From: Alicycliphilus denitrificans_A
GTDB lineage: Bacteria; Pseudomonadota; Gammaproteobacteria; Burkholderiales; Burkholderiaceae_C
NCBI RefSeq assembly: GCF_044792555.1
Contig: NZ_CP126238.1
Span: 744,001-808,000 of the forward strand
Direction of reading: 5' to 3'
Length of the DNA: 64,000 bases
Part shown: positions 17,480 through 25,417 of the stretch, in pieces
Layout of the letters: the number at the start of each line of letters is the position of its first letter
Position numbering within the stretch: position 1 is the stretch's first letter
Made by a program: the position numbers and the translations under genes
Notes under the pieces: generated by a model
What the model was told of the DNA's origin: nothing
Databases searched by the model: none
Seen by the model: only the letters and a program-made list of their open reading frames with translations

Positions 17480-18597
17480 GCCGGGTAGATGGCGCCGAGG
17501 ATGCGTGCGCCGCGTGCGCCGGTGACGCCGGGCAGGCTGGCCGTATCCCCCGCCAGGCACTGGCGCGCCAGCCAGGCGAAGGCTGCGGCCTCCACCTGCA
17601 GCGGGGACAGGCCATGGCGGCCCGAGTCTTGCACGCCAACACCCGGCAGCAGCGCCTGCAGGCGCTCCATCAGATAGGCGTTGAGCGCACCGCCGCCGCA
17701 GACGATGAGCAGATCGCAGCCGGGGGCGTGGCGCAGCAGCTCCCGGGCGCAGCTTGCGGCGGTGAACTCGGCCAGCGTGGCCTGCACATCCTGCGGCCGC
17801 GCATCGTTGCCCGCGGCGGCCAGGTGCCCGGCCAGCCAGTCGGGGTTGAACAGGTCGCGCCCCGTGCTCTTGGGTGGGGCTAAGGCCAGGAAGGGCTCGG
17901 CCAGCAGGGCCTGGAGTAGGGCGGCTATGGGCCGGCCGCCGCGCGCCCAGGCGCCTTGGTCGTCATAGGGCCGGCCCGTATGGCGCTCGCACCAGTGGTC
18001 CATCAGGGCGTTGGCGGGGCCGCAGTCGAAGCCCAGCACGCCGCCATCGGGGCGCAGGAGACTCAGGTTGGAGATGCCGCCCAGGTTCAGCACCGCGACC
18101 GTGCGCCCGGCCTGGCCGAATATGCCCCGGTGGAAGGCGGGCACCAGCGGCGCCCCCTGGCCGCCGGCGGCGACGTCGCGGCTGCGGAAATCGGCCACCA
18201 CGGTGATGCCCGTGTCTTCGGCCAGCAGGGCCGGGTTGTTGAGCTGCAGCGTGTAGCCCGTGCCGTCGAAGGTCTGGGGCCGGTGGCGCACGGTCTGGCC
18301 GTGGGCGCCTATGGCGTGGATCGCCTCGGGCGCCAGCCCGGCCTGCGCCAGCAGGCTCCGCACCACGCCCGCATAGGCGCGCGCCAGGGCATTGGCGGCG
18401 AGGGCGGCGCGGTGCAGCTCGTCGGCGCCGCTGCGGTTGAGGGCGAGTAGTTCCGCTCTTAGATCAGGAGCTAATGGCGCAGATGCATGCTGCGTTACAA
18501 GGCATTTTTGCCCTGAAAAATTGGCCAGCACGCCGTCGATGCCGTCGAGCGAGGTGCCCGACATCAGCCCGATATACCAGCGTGTCTGGACGTCCAC
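17476..18597 (-). CDS. anmK: Anhydro-N-acetylmuramic acid kinase
   Basis: This 373-residue ASKHA-fold kinase phosphorylates 1,6-anhydro-MurNAc released by peptidoglycan turnover, giving MurNAc-6-phosphate for recycling. Visible blocks are WYIGLMSGTSLDGIDGVLA at the N-terminus, IGAHGQTVRHRP, VADFRSRDVAAGGQGAPLVP and VLNLGGISNLS, then the DCGPAN block. The start is GTG 18597, 8 bases after the stop of the upstream M23 peptidase gene, so both cell-wall genes are probably co-transcribed. The codons for residues about 26-45 (plus-strand 18468-18525) are AT-rich and look like a degenerate copy of the dispersed repeat, although the protein length there matches homologues. Confidence 0.95.
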   Translation of the reverse strand: MDVQTRWYIGLMSGTSLDGIDGVLANFSGQKCLVTQHASAPLAPDLRAELLALNRSGADELHRAALAANALARAYAGVVRSLLAQAGLAPEAIHAIGAHGQTVRHRPQTFDGTGYTLQLNNPALLAEDTGITVVADFRSRDVAAGGQGAPLVPAFHRGIFGQAGRTVAVLNLGGISNLSLLRPDGGVLGFDCGPANALMDHWCERHTGRPYDDQGAWARGGRPIAALLQALLAEPFLALAPPKSTGRDLFNPDWLAGHLAAAGNDARPQDVQATLAEFTAASCARELLRHAPGCDLLIVCGGGALNAYLMERLQALLPGVGVQDSGRHGLSPLQVEAAAFAWLARQCLAGDTASLPGVTGARGARILGAIYPA

Positions 18598-18605
18598 GGA
18601 GCGTT

Positions 18606-19988
18606 TTATTCGGCGCTGGCCTGCAGGATCTGTGCGGCCGAGGACAGCTGCACGCGCATGTTGGATGCCAGGCGGTTGAAGTCAGGGCGCGCGGCGGCCG
18701 GCACGGGCTGGGCGGCCGCGCTTGCGCGGGCGATGCTCATCGGGTCGCGGTGCTCGCCGCCCACGCGGAATTCGAAATGCAGGTGCGGGCCCGTGGCCCA
18801 GCCGGTGGCGCCCACGGCGCCGATCTTCTGTCCCTGCTCCACGGCCTGGCCCTTGCGCACGTCGATGCGGCTCAGGTGGGCGTAGACGGTGACATGCTGG
18901 TTCTGGTGCTTCACGTAGACCACGTTGCCGTAGCCGTTCTGCACGCCGGCAAAGTCCACCACGCCGTCGCCCACGGTGCGCACGGCCGTGCCGGTGGGGG
19001 CGGCGAAGTCGGTGCCCAGGTGGGCGCGCCAGGTCTTGTGGATGGGGTGCAGGCGCATCGCAAAGCCGCTGGAGACGCGCGAGAACTCGACCGGCGAGGT
19101 CAGGTAGGCGCGGCGCATGCTTTGCCCGTCCAGCGTGTAGTACGCGCCCTTGGCCGCGCCGGGGGGCTGGAACCAGAGGGCGCTGTAGGTCTTGCCGCCA
19201 TTCTGGAATTCGGCGCTCAGCACGCGGCCGCTGCGCAGCGGCTCGCCGTCGGCTTCCAGGGTTTCGTAGACCACCGAGAAGCGGTCCTCCTTGCGCAGCG
19301 CGCGGCGGAAGTCGATGTCGCCCGAGAACACCTCGGCCAGCTGCACGGCCACGGCGTCCGGGATGCTGGCCGCATCGGTGGCGGCGAACAGCGAGCTGCG
19401 GATGATGCCGCCCGCGAGCCGGCTGCCCACGGTGAGCGGCGCCGATTCGATGCGCGAGGTGAAGCCGCCATCGTCCTTGCGCTCGAGCACCAGGCGCTGG
19501 AACTGGCTGCCCTCATCCGGCGCCCAGCGCGCCGTCAGGCGCACCAGGCGGTGGTCGTCGGTGGTCTCGGCCGTGATCGAGCGGCCTGTGCGGCCCAGCA
19601 GTTGCTGGCGCACGGTGTTGTCGGCGCGCATGAAGGCCGCGGCCGCCGGATCGGCGACGCCCAGGCGCTGCAGCATGCTTTCGGCCGTGTCCGAGCCGCG
19701 CGTGGTGTCGGAGCGGTACAGCGAATAGGGCGGCGCGTCCACCAGCGCGGACAGCGTGGCATCGCCGGCCAGCGACGCAACGGTCTGGGTGACGGTGGTC
19801 AAGGGCAGTTCGGCCGGGTCCGGCGCGAGCGAGGCCACGGCAAAGGCTCCACCGCCGGCGGTGAGCAGCAGGGTGGCGAGGGCGGCGGTGATGCGTTTCG
19901 GATGGTTTTGAACGGTCTGCTTGAGCTGGTTGAGCAATAGCAGGCCGGCGGTGGTCAGGCCGTTGTTCAAGAGTCTTACCCCAGGCAT
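18606..19988 (-). CDS. M23 family metallopeptidase (MepM-like murein endopeptidase)
   Basis: This 460-residue envelope peptidase has one N-terminal membrane segment (about 34-52, ITAALATLLLTAGGGAFAV), a long regulatory region resembling the OapA/MepM N-terminal part and a C-terminal LytM domain. Zinc ligands are visible in HLGTDFAAP (HxxxD) and in HLHFEFR, with VYAHLS between. Members cut peptide crosslinks of peptidoglycan during growth. The start is ATG 19988. It is the first gene of a two-gene unit with anmK and is divergent from tyrS, the classical betaproteobacterial arrangement. Confidence 0.9.
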   Translation of the reverse strand: MPGVRLLNNGLTTAGLLLLNQLKQTVQNHPKRITAALATLLLTAGGGAFAVASLAPDPAELPLTTVTQTVASLAGDATLSALVDAPPYSLYRSDTTRGSDTAESMLQRLGVADPAAAAFMRADNTVRQQLLGRTGRSITAETTDDHRLVRLTARWAPDEGSQFQRLVLERKDDGGFTSRIESAPLTVGSRLAGGIIRSSLFAATDAASIPDAVAVQLAEVFSGDIDFRRALRKEDRFSVVYETLEADGEPLRSGRVLSAEFQNGGKTYSALWFQPPGAAKGAYYTLDGQSMRRAYLTSPVEFSRVSSGFAMRLHPIHKTWRAHLGTDFAAPTGTAVRTVGDGVVDFAGVQNGYGNVVYVKHQNQHVTVYAHLSRIDVRKGQAVEQGQKIGAVGATGWATGPHLHFEFRVGGEHRDPMSIARASAAAQPVPAAARPDFNRLASNMRVQLSSAAQILQASAE

Positions 19989-20160
19989 AGGTGCTTCGCT
20001 GCCCCCGGTCAGGGGTCTCAGGGTTGGCCAAGCACAAGGAATGTGGAAGCGCTGCGGAATGGTCCCGGGCCGGTTGGATGGGCGGGGCCACTAGAATCCG
20101 CTGCTTGAAAGTGGCCGAGAGTATAGTCCCTGGGCCCTCGGTGACACCCTGAAAACCCTT

Positions 20161-21393
20161 ATGAATCAATCTGCTGTTACGACATTCCCGGTCACCGATG
20201 GCGTAGCGCGGGCGCTCGAAGCGTCCCTGCGCGGCGTCGAGGAATTGCTGCCCAAGGAGGAGTGGATCCAGAAGCTGGCCCGCTCCGAGGCCCAGGGGCA
20301 GCCGCTGCGCATCAAGCTGGGGCTGGACCCCACGGCGCCGGACATCCACCTGGGCCACACGGTGGTGCTCAACAAGATGCGCCAGCTGCAGGACCTGGGC
20401 CACCAGGTGATTTTCCTGATCGGCGACTTCACCACCTTGATCGGCGACCCCTCGGGGCGCAACAGTACGCGCCCGCCGCTCACGGCCGAGCAGATCAAGG
20501 CCAACGCCGAGACCTACTACACCCAGGCCGCCAAGGTGCTCGATCCGGCGCGCACCGAGATCCGCTACAACAGCGAGTGGTGCGACGCGCTGGGCGCGCG
20601 CGGCATGATCGAGCTGTCGGCCAGGTACACGGTGGCGCGCATGATGGAGCGCAACGACTTCCACCAGCGCTTCTCCGACGGCAGCTCCATCAGCCTGCAC
20701 GAATTCCTCTACCCGCTGCTGCAGGGCTACGACTCGGTGGCGCTCAAGAGCGACCTGGAACTGGGCGGCACGGATCAGAAGTTCAACCTGCTCATGGGCC
20801 GCCACCTGCAGCAGGAATACGGCCAGGAGCCGCAGTGCGTACTCACCATGCCGCTGCTTGTGGGGCTCGACGGCGTGGAGAAGATGTCCAAGTCCAAGAA
20901 CAACTACATCGGTATCACCGAGGACGCCAACACCATGTTCGCCAAGGTGCTGTCGATCTCGGACGCGCTGATGTGGGACTGGTACACCCTGCTGTCGTTC
21001 CAGAGCCTGGCCTCGATCGCCCAGCTGAAGAAGGAAGTAGCCGAGGGGCGCAACCCCAAGGACGCCAAGGTCATGCTGGCCAAGGAGATCACGGCGCGCT
21101 TTCACAGCGCCGCGCTGGCCGACGCGGCCGAGGCGGATTTCATCAACCGGGCCAAGGGCGGCATTCCCGACGACATTCCCGAGGTCGCGCTGTCCGGCGC
21201 GCCGCTGGGCATAGGCGCCCTGCTCAAGCAGGCGAACCTGGCCCCCTCGACCAGCGAGGCGAATCGCCTGATCGACGGCGGCGGCGTGCGCGTGGACGGC
21301 GGCGTGGTTGGCGACAAGGGCCTGAAGCTGGCCGCCGGCAGCTATGTGGTGCAGGTGGGCAAGCGCAAGTTCGCGCGCGTGGCGCTCAGCTGA
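20161..21393 (+). CDS. tyrS: Tyrosyl-tRNA synthetase (TyrS, S4-domain type)
   Basis: This 410-residue class I synthetase charges tRNA-Tyr. The HIGH motif appears as HLGHTVVLNKM (about 63-73), the tyrosine pocket block as GGTDQKFNLLMGR and the KMSKS loop as EKMSKSKNNYIG (about 240-251). A C-terminal S4 domain (LIDGGGVRVDGGVVGDKGLKL) binds the long variable arm of the tRNA. The spacing is that of the TyrZ-like subfamily. Its 3' end overlaps the convergent LysR gene by 8 bases. Confidence 0.97.
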   Translation: MNQSAVTTFPVTDGVARALEASLRGVEELLPKEEWIQKLARSEAQGQPLRIKLGLDPTAPDIHLGHTVVLNKMRQLQDLGHQVIFLIGDFTTLIGDPSGRNSTRPPLTAEQIKANAETYYTQAAKVLDPARTEIRYNSEWCDALGARGMIELSARYTVARMMERNDFHQRFSDGSSISLHEFLYPLLQGYDSVALKSDLELGGTDQKFNLLMGRHLQQEYGQEPQCVLTMPLLVGLDGVEKMSKSKNNYIGITEDANTMFAKVLSISDALMWDWYTLLSFQSLASIAQLKKEVAEGRNPKDAKVMLAKEITARFHSAALADAAEADFINRAKGGIPDDIPEVALSGAPLGIGALLKQANLAPSTSEANRLIDGGGVRVDGGVVGDKGLKLAAGSYVVQVGKRKFARVALS

Positions 21394-22366
21394 TCGCGGC
21401 AGGTGCCTCGCCGATGGCGCGGCGCGTGGCCTCGGCCTGCAGCAGCAGCCAGGCGCAGAAGGCCTGGATCTCGGGGCGCTGGCCGCTGCGCGGGCCGACG
21501 ATGAGCCAGTAGGCCAGCGGTGAATCGAGCCGGTGGCCGGGCAGCACCTCCAGCAGGTCGCCCGATGCCAGGCTTTGCGCAATGAGTGGCATGCGCGCCA
21601 GCGCCAGGCCCTGGCCCGCCAGGGCCGCCTGGGCGATCTGCTGGGCATAGTTGAAATACAGCCAGCGCCGCGGCTGCAGCCGCTCCAGGCCATGTACCTC
21701 GAACCAGCGGCGCCAGGTGATCAGCTCGAAGTAGGGCAGGCGGTGCGCGTCGCCGGCCTCGATCAGCGTGAACTGCGCCACGTCGGCCGGCTCGCGTATC
21801 GGCGGCATGCTTTTCAGCAGCCAGGGGCTGGCCACCACCGCCAACTGCTCGCCGAACAGGCGCTGCGCGCCTGGCGCCATGTGGGCCGAGACGCTGGAGC
21901 GCAGCGCCAGGTCCACGTCGGCGGTCTCCAGGTCCACTATGGCGTCGCTGGCGTCGATGCGGATGTCGATGTCCGGGTTGTCGCGCTGGAACTCCTCCAT
22001 GCGCGGGATCAGCCACATCGAGGCAAAGCTGGCCCAGGTGGTGATGGCCACGCTCCTGCGCCCCGCCGTCTGGCGCACCAGGCGCACGGCCGCGTCCATG
22101 CGCTCCAGCGCCGGCGCCACGGCGCGCTGCAGCTGGCCGCCGGCGCCGGTCAGCTCCACGGCGCGCGTGTGGCGCAGGAACAGGGGCACGCCCACTTCGT
22201 CTTCCAGCGCCTGGATCTGGCGGCTCACGGCCGACTGGGTCAGGGCCAGCTCCTCGGCTGCGGCGCGGAAGTTCAGGTGCCGGGCCACGGCCAGGAAGGC
22301 GCGCCAATGGCCCACGGCCACGGGCCGGGTGCGCAGGTGGGTGACGGGAGGCGGGGGCGGTTTCAT
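21386..22366 (-). CDS. LysR-family transcriptional regulator, GcvA-like
   Basis: This 326-residue regulator has a winged helix-turn-helix (LNFRAAAEELALTQSAVSRQIQALEDEVG, residues about 30-60) and an effector domain with FASMWLIPRM and ADVDLALRSS, typical of the GcvA subgroup of LysR. The start is ATG 22366 (MKPPPPPVTH); the open frame upstream has no homology. It is divergent from the DUF2917 gene across 121 bases, which fits the usual pairing of a LysR activator with its target, so the DUF2917 gene is the candidate target (inference). Confidence 0.87.
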   Translation of the reverse strand: MKPPPPPVTHLRTRPVAVGHWRAFLAVARHLNFRAAAEELALTQSAVSRQIQALEDEVGVPLFLRHTRAVELTGAGGQLQRAVAPALERMDAAVRLVRQTAGRRSVAITTWASFASMWLIPRMEEFQRDNPDIDIRIDASDAIVDLETADVDLALRSSVSAHMAPGAQRLFGEQLAVVASPWLLKSMPPIREPADVAQFTLIEAGDAHRLPYFELITWRRWFEVHGLERLQPRRWLYFNYAQQIAQAALAGQGLALARMPLIAQSLASGDLLEVLPGHRLDSPLAYWLIVGPRSGQRPEIQAFCAWLLLQAEATRRAIGEAPAAIS

Positions 22367-22487
22367 GACCGTGGATGATGCCCCAATTGATGCAGTTTGG
22401 GAATTTATCAGGCCGCATGATTGCATTGGACGCCGGCCAGCTCAAAGGCGCAAACTGGCGCCGTTCCAATGTTTTCAGGAGCCCATC

Positions 22488-22793
22488 ATGAGTGCCTCGC
22501 ATGTTCTGAACTCGCAACAATGGGGCGCCTGCGGCGCTGGCCCCGAGCACGACCTGTGCGGGCTGGCCGGCGGCGCTGCGCGCAGCCTGCGGCCGACGGC
22601 CGCCATGCAGCTGCGCGTGGTCTGCGGCCAGGCCTGGCTGACGTTGGACGATGGCCCCCACGGCTGGCGCGAGGCGTCGGGCGATCTGCTGCTGCGGGCC
22701 GGCCAGAGCGTGCGCATTGGCGCCGGCCAGCATGCCGTGATTGAACCCCTGGGCGGCCGGCCGCTGCAATTCCAGTGGCGCAGGGCCGGATAA
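22488..22793 (+). CDS. DUF2917 domain protein
   Basis: This 101-residue protein matches the DUF2917 pattern: an LRVVCGQAWLTLDD strand pair, a short linker, then SGDLLLRAGQSVRIGAGQHAVIEPL, a cupin-like beta-sandwich. The family has no established function and is often found beside LysR genes in Burkholderiales. The start is ATG 22488, preceded by CAGGAG. It is followed 61 bases later by glmU. Confidence 0.75.
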   Translation: MSASHVLNSQQWGACGAGPEHDLCGLAGGAARSLRPTAAMQLRVVCGQAWLTLDDGPHGWREASGDLLLRAGQSVRIGAGQHAVIEPLGGRPLQFQWRRAG

Positions 22794-22854
22794 TGGCGCG
22801 TTCGCCCGCGGGCACCGCTCCTGCCGGGCATTGTTTGCCATACCCATTCATCTC

Positions 22855-24282
22855 ATGACAGCACTGGACATCATCATCATGGCCGCGGGCAAGGGCACGC
22901 GCATGAAAAGCCGTATTCCCAAGGTTTTGCAGCGCCTGGCCGGGCGCCCGCTGCTGCAGCATGTGCTGGACCAGGCGGCCAGCCTGCAGGCCCGGCGTGT
23001 GGTGGTGGTGACGGGGCATGGTGCTACAGAAGTAGAAGCTTCTTGCGCAGATGGGGCGAGCGCCAAAGGCCAATTTGACCTCAAATGCGTGCGCCAGGAA
23101 CCGCAGCTGGGCACGGGCCATGCCGTGCAGCAGGCCGTGCCCCGGCTGGCCGGCGACGGCATGGTGCTGGTGCTCTCGGGCGATGTCCCGCTGACCCAGG
23201 CCGCCACGCTGCGCGCGCTGCTCGATGCCTCGGTCGGCGAACGGTTGGCGCTGCTCACCGTCACCTTGCCCGACCCTACGGGCTACGGCCGCATCGTGCG
23301 CGCGGCCGATGATACGGTGCGGCGCATCGTCGAGCACAAGGACGCCAGCATGGAGCAGCGCGCCATTGATGAGATCTACAGCGGCATCATGGCCGTGCCC
23401 GCGCGCCTGCTGGCCGGCTGGCTCGCGCGGCTCACTAACGACAACGCCCAGGGCGAGTACTACCTGACCGACATCGTCGCCATGGCCGTGGCCGACGGCG
23501 TGCCCGTGGTGGCGCACCGTATCTCCGACGCGCTGCAGGTGGCCGGCGTGAACAGCCCGGTGCAGTTGGCCGAGCTGGAGCGCGCACACCAAATGCGCCA
23601 GGCCGAGGCCCTGATGGAGCAGGGCGTGCGCCTGGCGGACCCGGCGCGCTTTGACCTGCGCGACGATGTCCGCAGCGGCGCGCGCGGCGAGCTCCTCTGC
23701 GCGCAGGACGTGGAGATCGACGTCGGCTGCATCTTCACCGGCCGCGTGGAGATAGGCGAGGGCGCGCAGATCGGTGCCTACTGCTGCATCGCCAACGCCA
23801 CCATTGCCGCCGGTGCGCAACTGCTGCCCTTCACCCATATCGACGGCGAGAAGACCGGGGCTGTCGTGGGCGAAGGCGCGCAGGTGGGCCCGTTTGCGCG
23901 CCTGCGCCCGGGCGCACAGCTGGGGCGCCAGGTGCATATCGGCAACTTCGTGGAGATCAAGAACTCCCAGCTCGCCGACGGCGCCAAGGCCAACCACCTG
24001 GCCTACCTGGGCGACGCCAGCGTGGGCGAGCGCGTGAACTATGGCGCCGGCTGCATCACCGCCAACTACGACGGCGCCAACAAGCACCGCACGGTGATCG
24101 AGGCCGACGTGCATGTGGGCAGCAACTGCGTGCTGGTGGCGCCCGTGACGATTGGCGCGGGCGGCACGGTGGGCGCTGGCTCCACCATCACCAAGGACAC
24201 GCCGCCGGGTGCCTTGAGCGTGGCGCGCGGCAAGCAGGTCAGCATTGCCGGGTGGAAGCGCCCGGTGAAGCAGGCCAAGTGA
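22855..24282 (+). CDS. glmU: Bifunctional GlmU: UDP-GlcNAc pyrophosphorylase / GlcN-1-P acetyltransferase, with repeat-derived insert
   Basis: This 475-residue enzyme makes UDP-GlcNAc for peptidoglycan and polysaccharides. The N-terminal uridylyltransferase shows AAGKGTRMKSRIPKVL (10-25) and QLGTGHAVQQ. The C-terminal left-handed beta helix carries hexapeptide repeats and acetyltransferase residues in ANYDGANKHRT. Residues about 58-77 (TEVEASCADGASAKGQFDLK) replace the shorter E. coli loop (the stretch after GHG) and are encoded by a dispersed repeat. The start is ATG 22855 (MTALDIIIMAAG). The histidine kinase gene begins 5 bases after its stop. GlcNAc from this enzyme and GlmS would also feed wecB at 49,428. 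Confidence 0.96.
   Translation: MTALDIIIMAAGKGTRMKSRIPKVLQRLAGRPLLQHVLDQAASLQARRVVVVTGHGATEVEASCADGASAKGQFDLKCVRQEPQLGTGHAVQQAVPRLAGDGMVLVLSGDVPLTQAATLRALLDASVGERLALLTVTLPDPTGYGRIVRAADDTVRRIVEHKDASMEQRAIDEIYSGIMAVPARLLAGWLARLTNDNAQGEYYLTDIVAMAVADGVPVVAHRISDALQVAGVNSPVQLAELERAHQMRQAEALMEQGVRLADPARFDLRDDVRSGARGELLCAQDVEIDVGCIFTGRVEIGEGAQIGAYCCIANATIAAGAQLLPFTHIDGEKTGAVVGEGAQVGPFARLRPGAQLGRQVHIGNFVEIKNSQLADGAKANHLAYLGDASVGERVNYGAGCITANYDGANKHRTVIEADVHVGSNCVLVAPVTIGAGGTVGAGSTITKDTPPGALSVARGKQVSIAGWKRPVKQAK
23026..23085 (+). repeat. Dispersed repeat, copy inside glmU
   Basis: The right half is well kept (AGCGCCAAAGGCCAATTTGA then CCTCAAA), as is the core CTTCTTGCGC, while the left end has drifted (AGTAGAAG for GATAGCTG). 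It is read in frame as a GlmU surface-loop insert between the GHG and QLGTGHA blocks. Confidence 0.65.
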
Positions 24283-24286
24283 CGCG

Positions 24287-25060
24287 ATGCTAAGCGAGAT
24301 GCCCACGGCCGATACGCAGGACCGGCTGCAGGCCGAGCTGGATGAGGCGCGGCGCCAGATCGCTGCCATGGCCGCCGCGCACGAGGCCTTTCTGCGCGGC
24401 GTGTCGCACGACCTGCGCGCGCCGCTGCGCCATGTGACCTCCTACGGCGCCCTGGTGCGCGAGCTGCTGCAGGAGCTGCCGGGCCAGTCGCCGCAGGTGG
24501 ATGAGGCGCTGGATTTCCTGGCCACCATGGAGGCCTCCGCGCGCCGCATGGGCCTGATGATTGACGGCCTGCAGGCCATCGCCCGCGCCGGCCGCGCACC
24601 GCTGCGCCTGCAGGCGCTGGACCTGGGCGCCACCGTGCAACAGGCGCGCGCCGCACTGGGGGGCGCCGGCGAGGGCGTGCAATGGCACATCGCCCCTGCC
24701 ATGCCGGCCGTGCTGGCCGACGCCGAGCAGCTGGCCCAGCTGCTGGGCCAGCTGCTCTCCAACGCGCTCAAGTTCACGCGCGGCGTGGCGCTGCCGTCCA
24801 TCCAGGTGCGCGCCGAGCCGGCGCCGGGAGGCCGCGTGCAGATCACCGTGCAGGACAACGGCGTGGGCTTTGACGGCACGCGTGCCCGGCAGCTGTTCGA
24901 GGTGTTCCAGCGCATGCACCGCGAGGCCGACTTCGAGGGCGTGGGTGCCGGTCTGGCCCTGTGCCAGGCGATAGCGCAGCGCCATGACGCCGCCATCAGC
25001 GCGACGGCCGCGCCCGGTGCGGGCTGCAGCATCCGGCTCGACTGGCCCGCTGCCACCTAA
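24287..25060 (+). CDS. Orphan sensor histidine kinase without sensor domain
   Basis: This 257-residue protein consists only of a dimerisation/phosphoacceptor domain (FLRGVSHDLRAPLRHV, His41 as the expected phosphorylation site) and an HATPase domain (N-box LLSNALKFTRG, G1 VQDNGVGFDG, G2 GVGAGLALCQAIA). There is a short coiled-coil N-terminus (about 12-33), no membrane helix and no PAS/GAF domain, so the signal must come from a partner. No response regulator is adjacent. It begins 5 bases after glmU and is probably co-transcribed. This architecture resembles cytoplasmic phytochrome-type output modules. Confidence 0.85.
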   Translation: MLSEMPTADTQDRLQAELDEARRQIAAMAAAHEAFLRGVSHDLRAPLRHVTSYGALVRELLQELPGQSPQVDEALDFLATMEASARRMGLMIDGLQAIARAGRAPLRLQALDLGATVQQARAALGGAGEGVQWHIAPAMPAVLADAEQLAQLLGQLLSNALKFTRGVALPSIQVRAEPAPGGRVQITVQDNGVGFDGTRARQLFEVFQRMHREADFEGVGAGLALCQAIAQRHDAAISATAAPGAGCSIRLDWPAAT

Positions 25061-25074
25061 CCGTCAGCGCAGGC

Positions 25075-25416
25075 TCATGGTGTGAAGGGCGGCAGGCCCA
25101 GCCGGCTTTCGAGTTGATGCAGGCGCTGGCGCAGCGCGGTCACCTCCTCGATCAGGTCGGCCGTGAGTGCGGCCAGCTCCGGGTCGGCGTCGAAGGTGGC
25201 TTCGAGCCGCGCCAGGCGCCGCGCGCGCAGCACGGTGGTGCTGGCGAACAACCAGCGGCCGCCCGCTTGTTCGCCCTGCAGCAGTCCGGCCTGAAGCCGC
25301 TCGACCACCCAGTCGGGCGCCATGCAGCATGAGCGGGCCAGGTCGTCCAGCGTGAGGGGGGTCTGTTCGTCGAGCAGCTCGGCCAGGGCGTTGTCCAGAA
25401 AGTTCGGCGAGACCAT
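25075..25416 (-). CDS. cbpM: Chaperone modulator CbpM
   Basis: This 113-residue MerR-like helix-turn-helix protein matches CbpM, which binds and inhibits the J-domain of CbpA. It has LTLDDLARSCCMAPDWVVERLQ (HTH part) and a C-terminal helix EEVTALRQRLHQLESRLG likely to be a coiled coil. The start is ATG 25416, one base after the cbpA stop (TGAAATG); an in-frame ATG at 25443 would overlap cbpA. The pair with cbpA is diagnostic. Confidence 0.9.
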   Translation of the reverse strand: MVSPNFLDNALAELLDEQTPLTLDDLARSCCMAPDWVVERLQAGLLQGEQAGGRWLFASTTVLRARRLARLEATFDADPELAALTADLIEEVTALRQRLHQLESRLGLPPFTP

Positions 25417-25417
25417 T

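Noticed and set aside
18468..18525. Degenerate copy of the dispersed repeat in anmK
   Set aside because: Only short pieces match, and the AnmK length at this place equals that of E. coli AnmK; kept only as a remark in the anmK entry.
20105..20127. TTGAAA and TATAGT upstream of tyrS as a promoter
   Set aside because: Spacing is only 11 bases.
21330..21360. GCAGCTATG in tyrS as a repeat fragment
   Set aside because: It encodes the conserved GSYVVQ end of the S4 domain; no other part of the repeat is present.
19513..21693. A 726-codon open frame on the minus strand across tyrS
   Set aside because: It overlaps tyrS (full synthetase motifs) and the M23 gene in other frames; its composition is the Ala/Arg/His-rich shadow typical of high-GC antisense frames.
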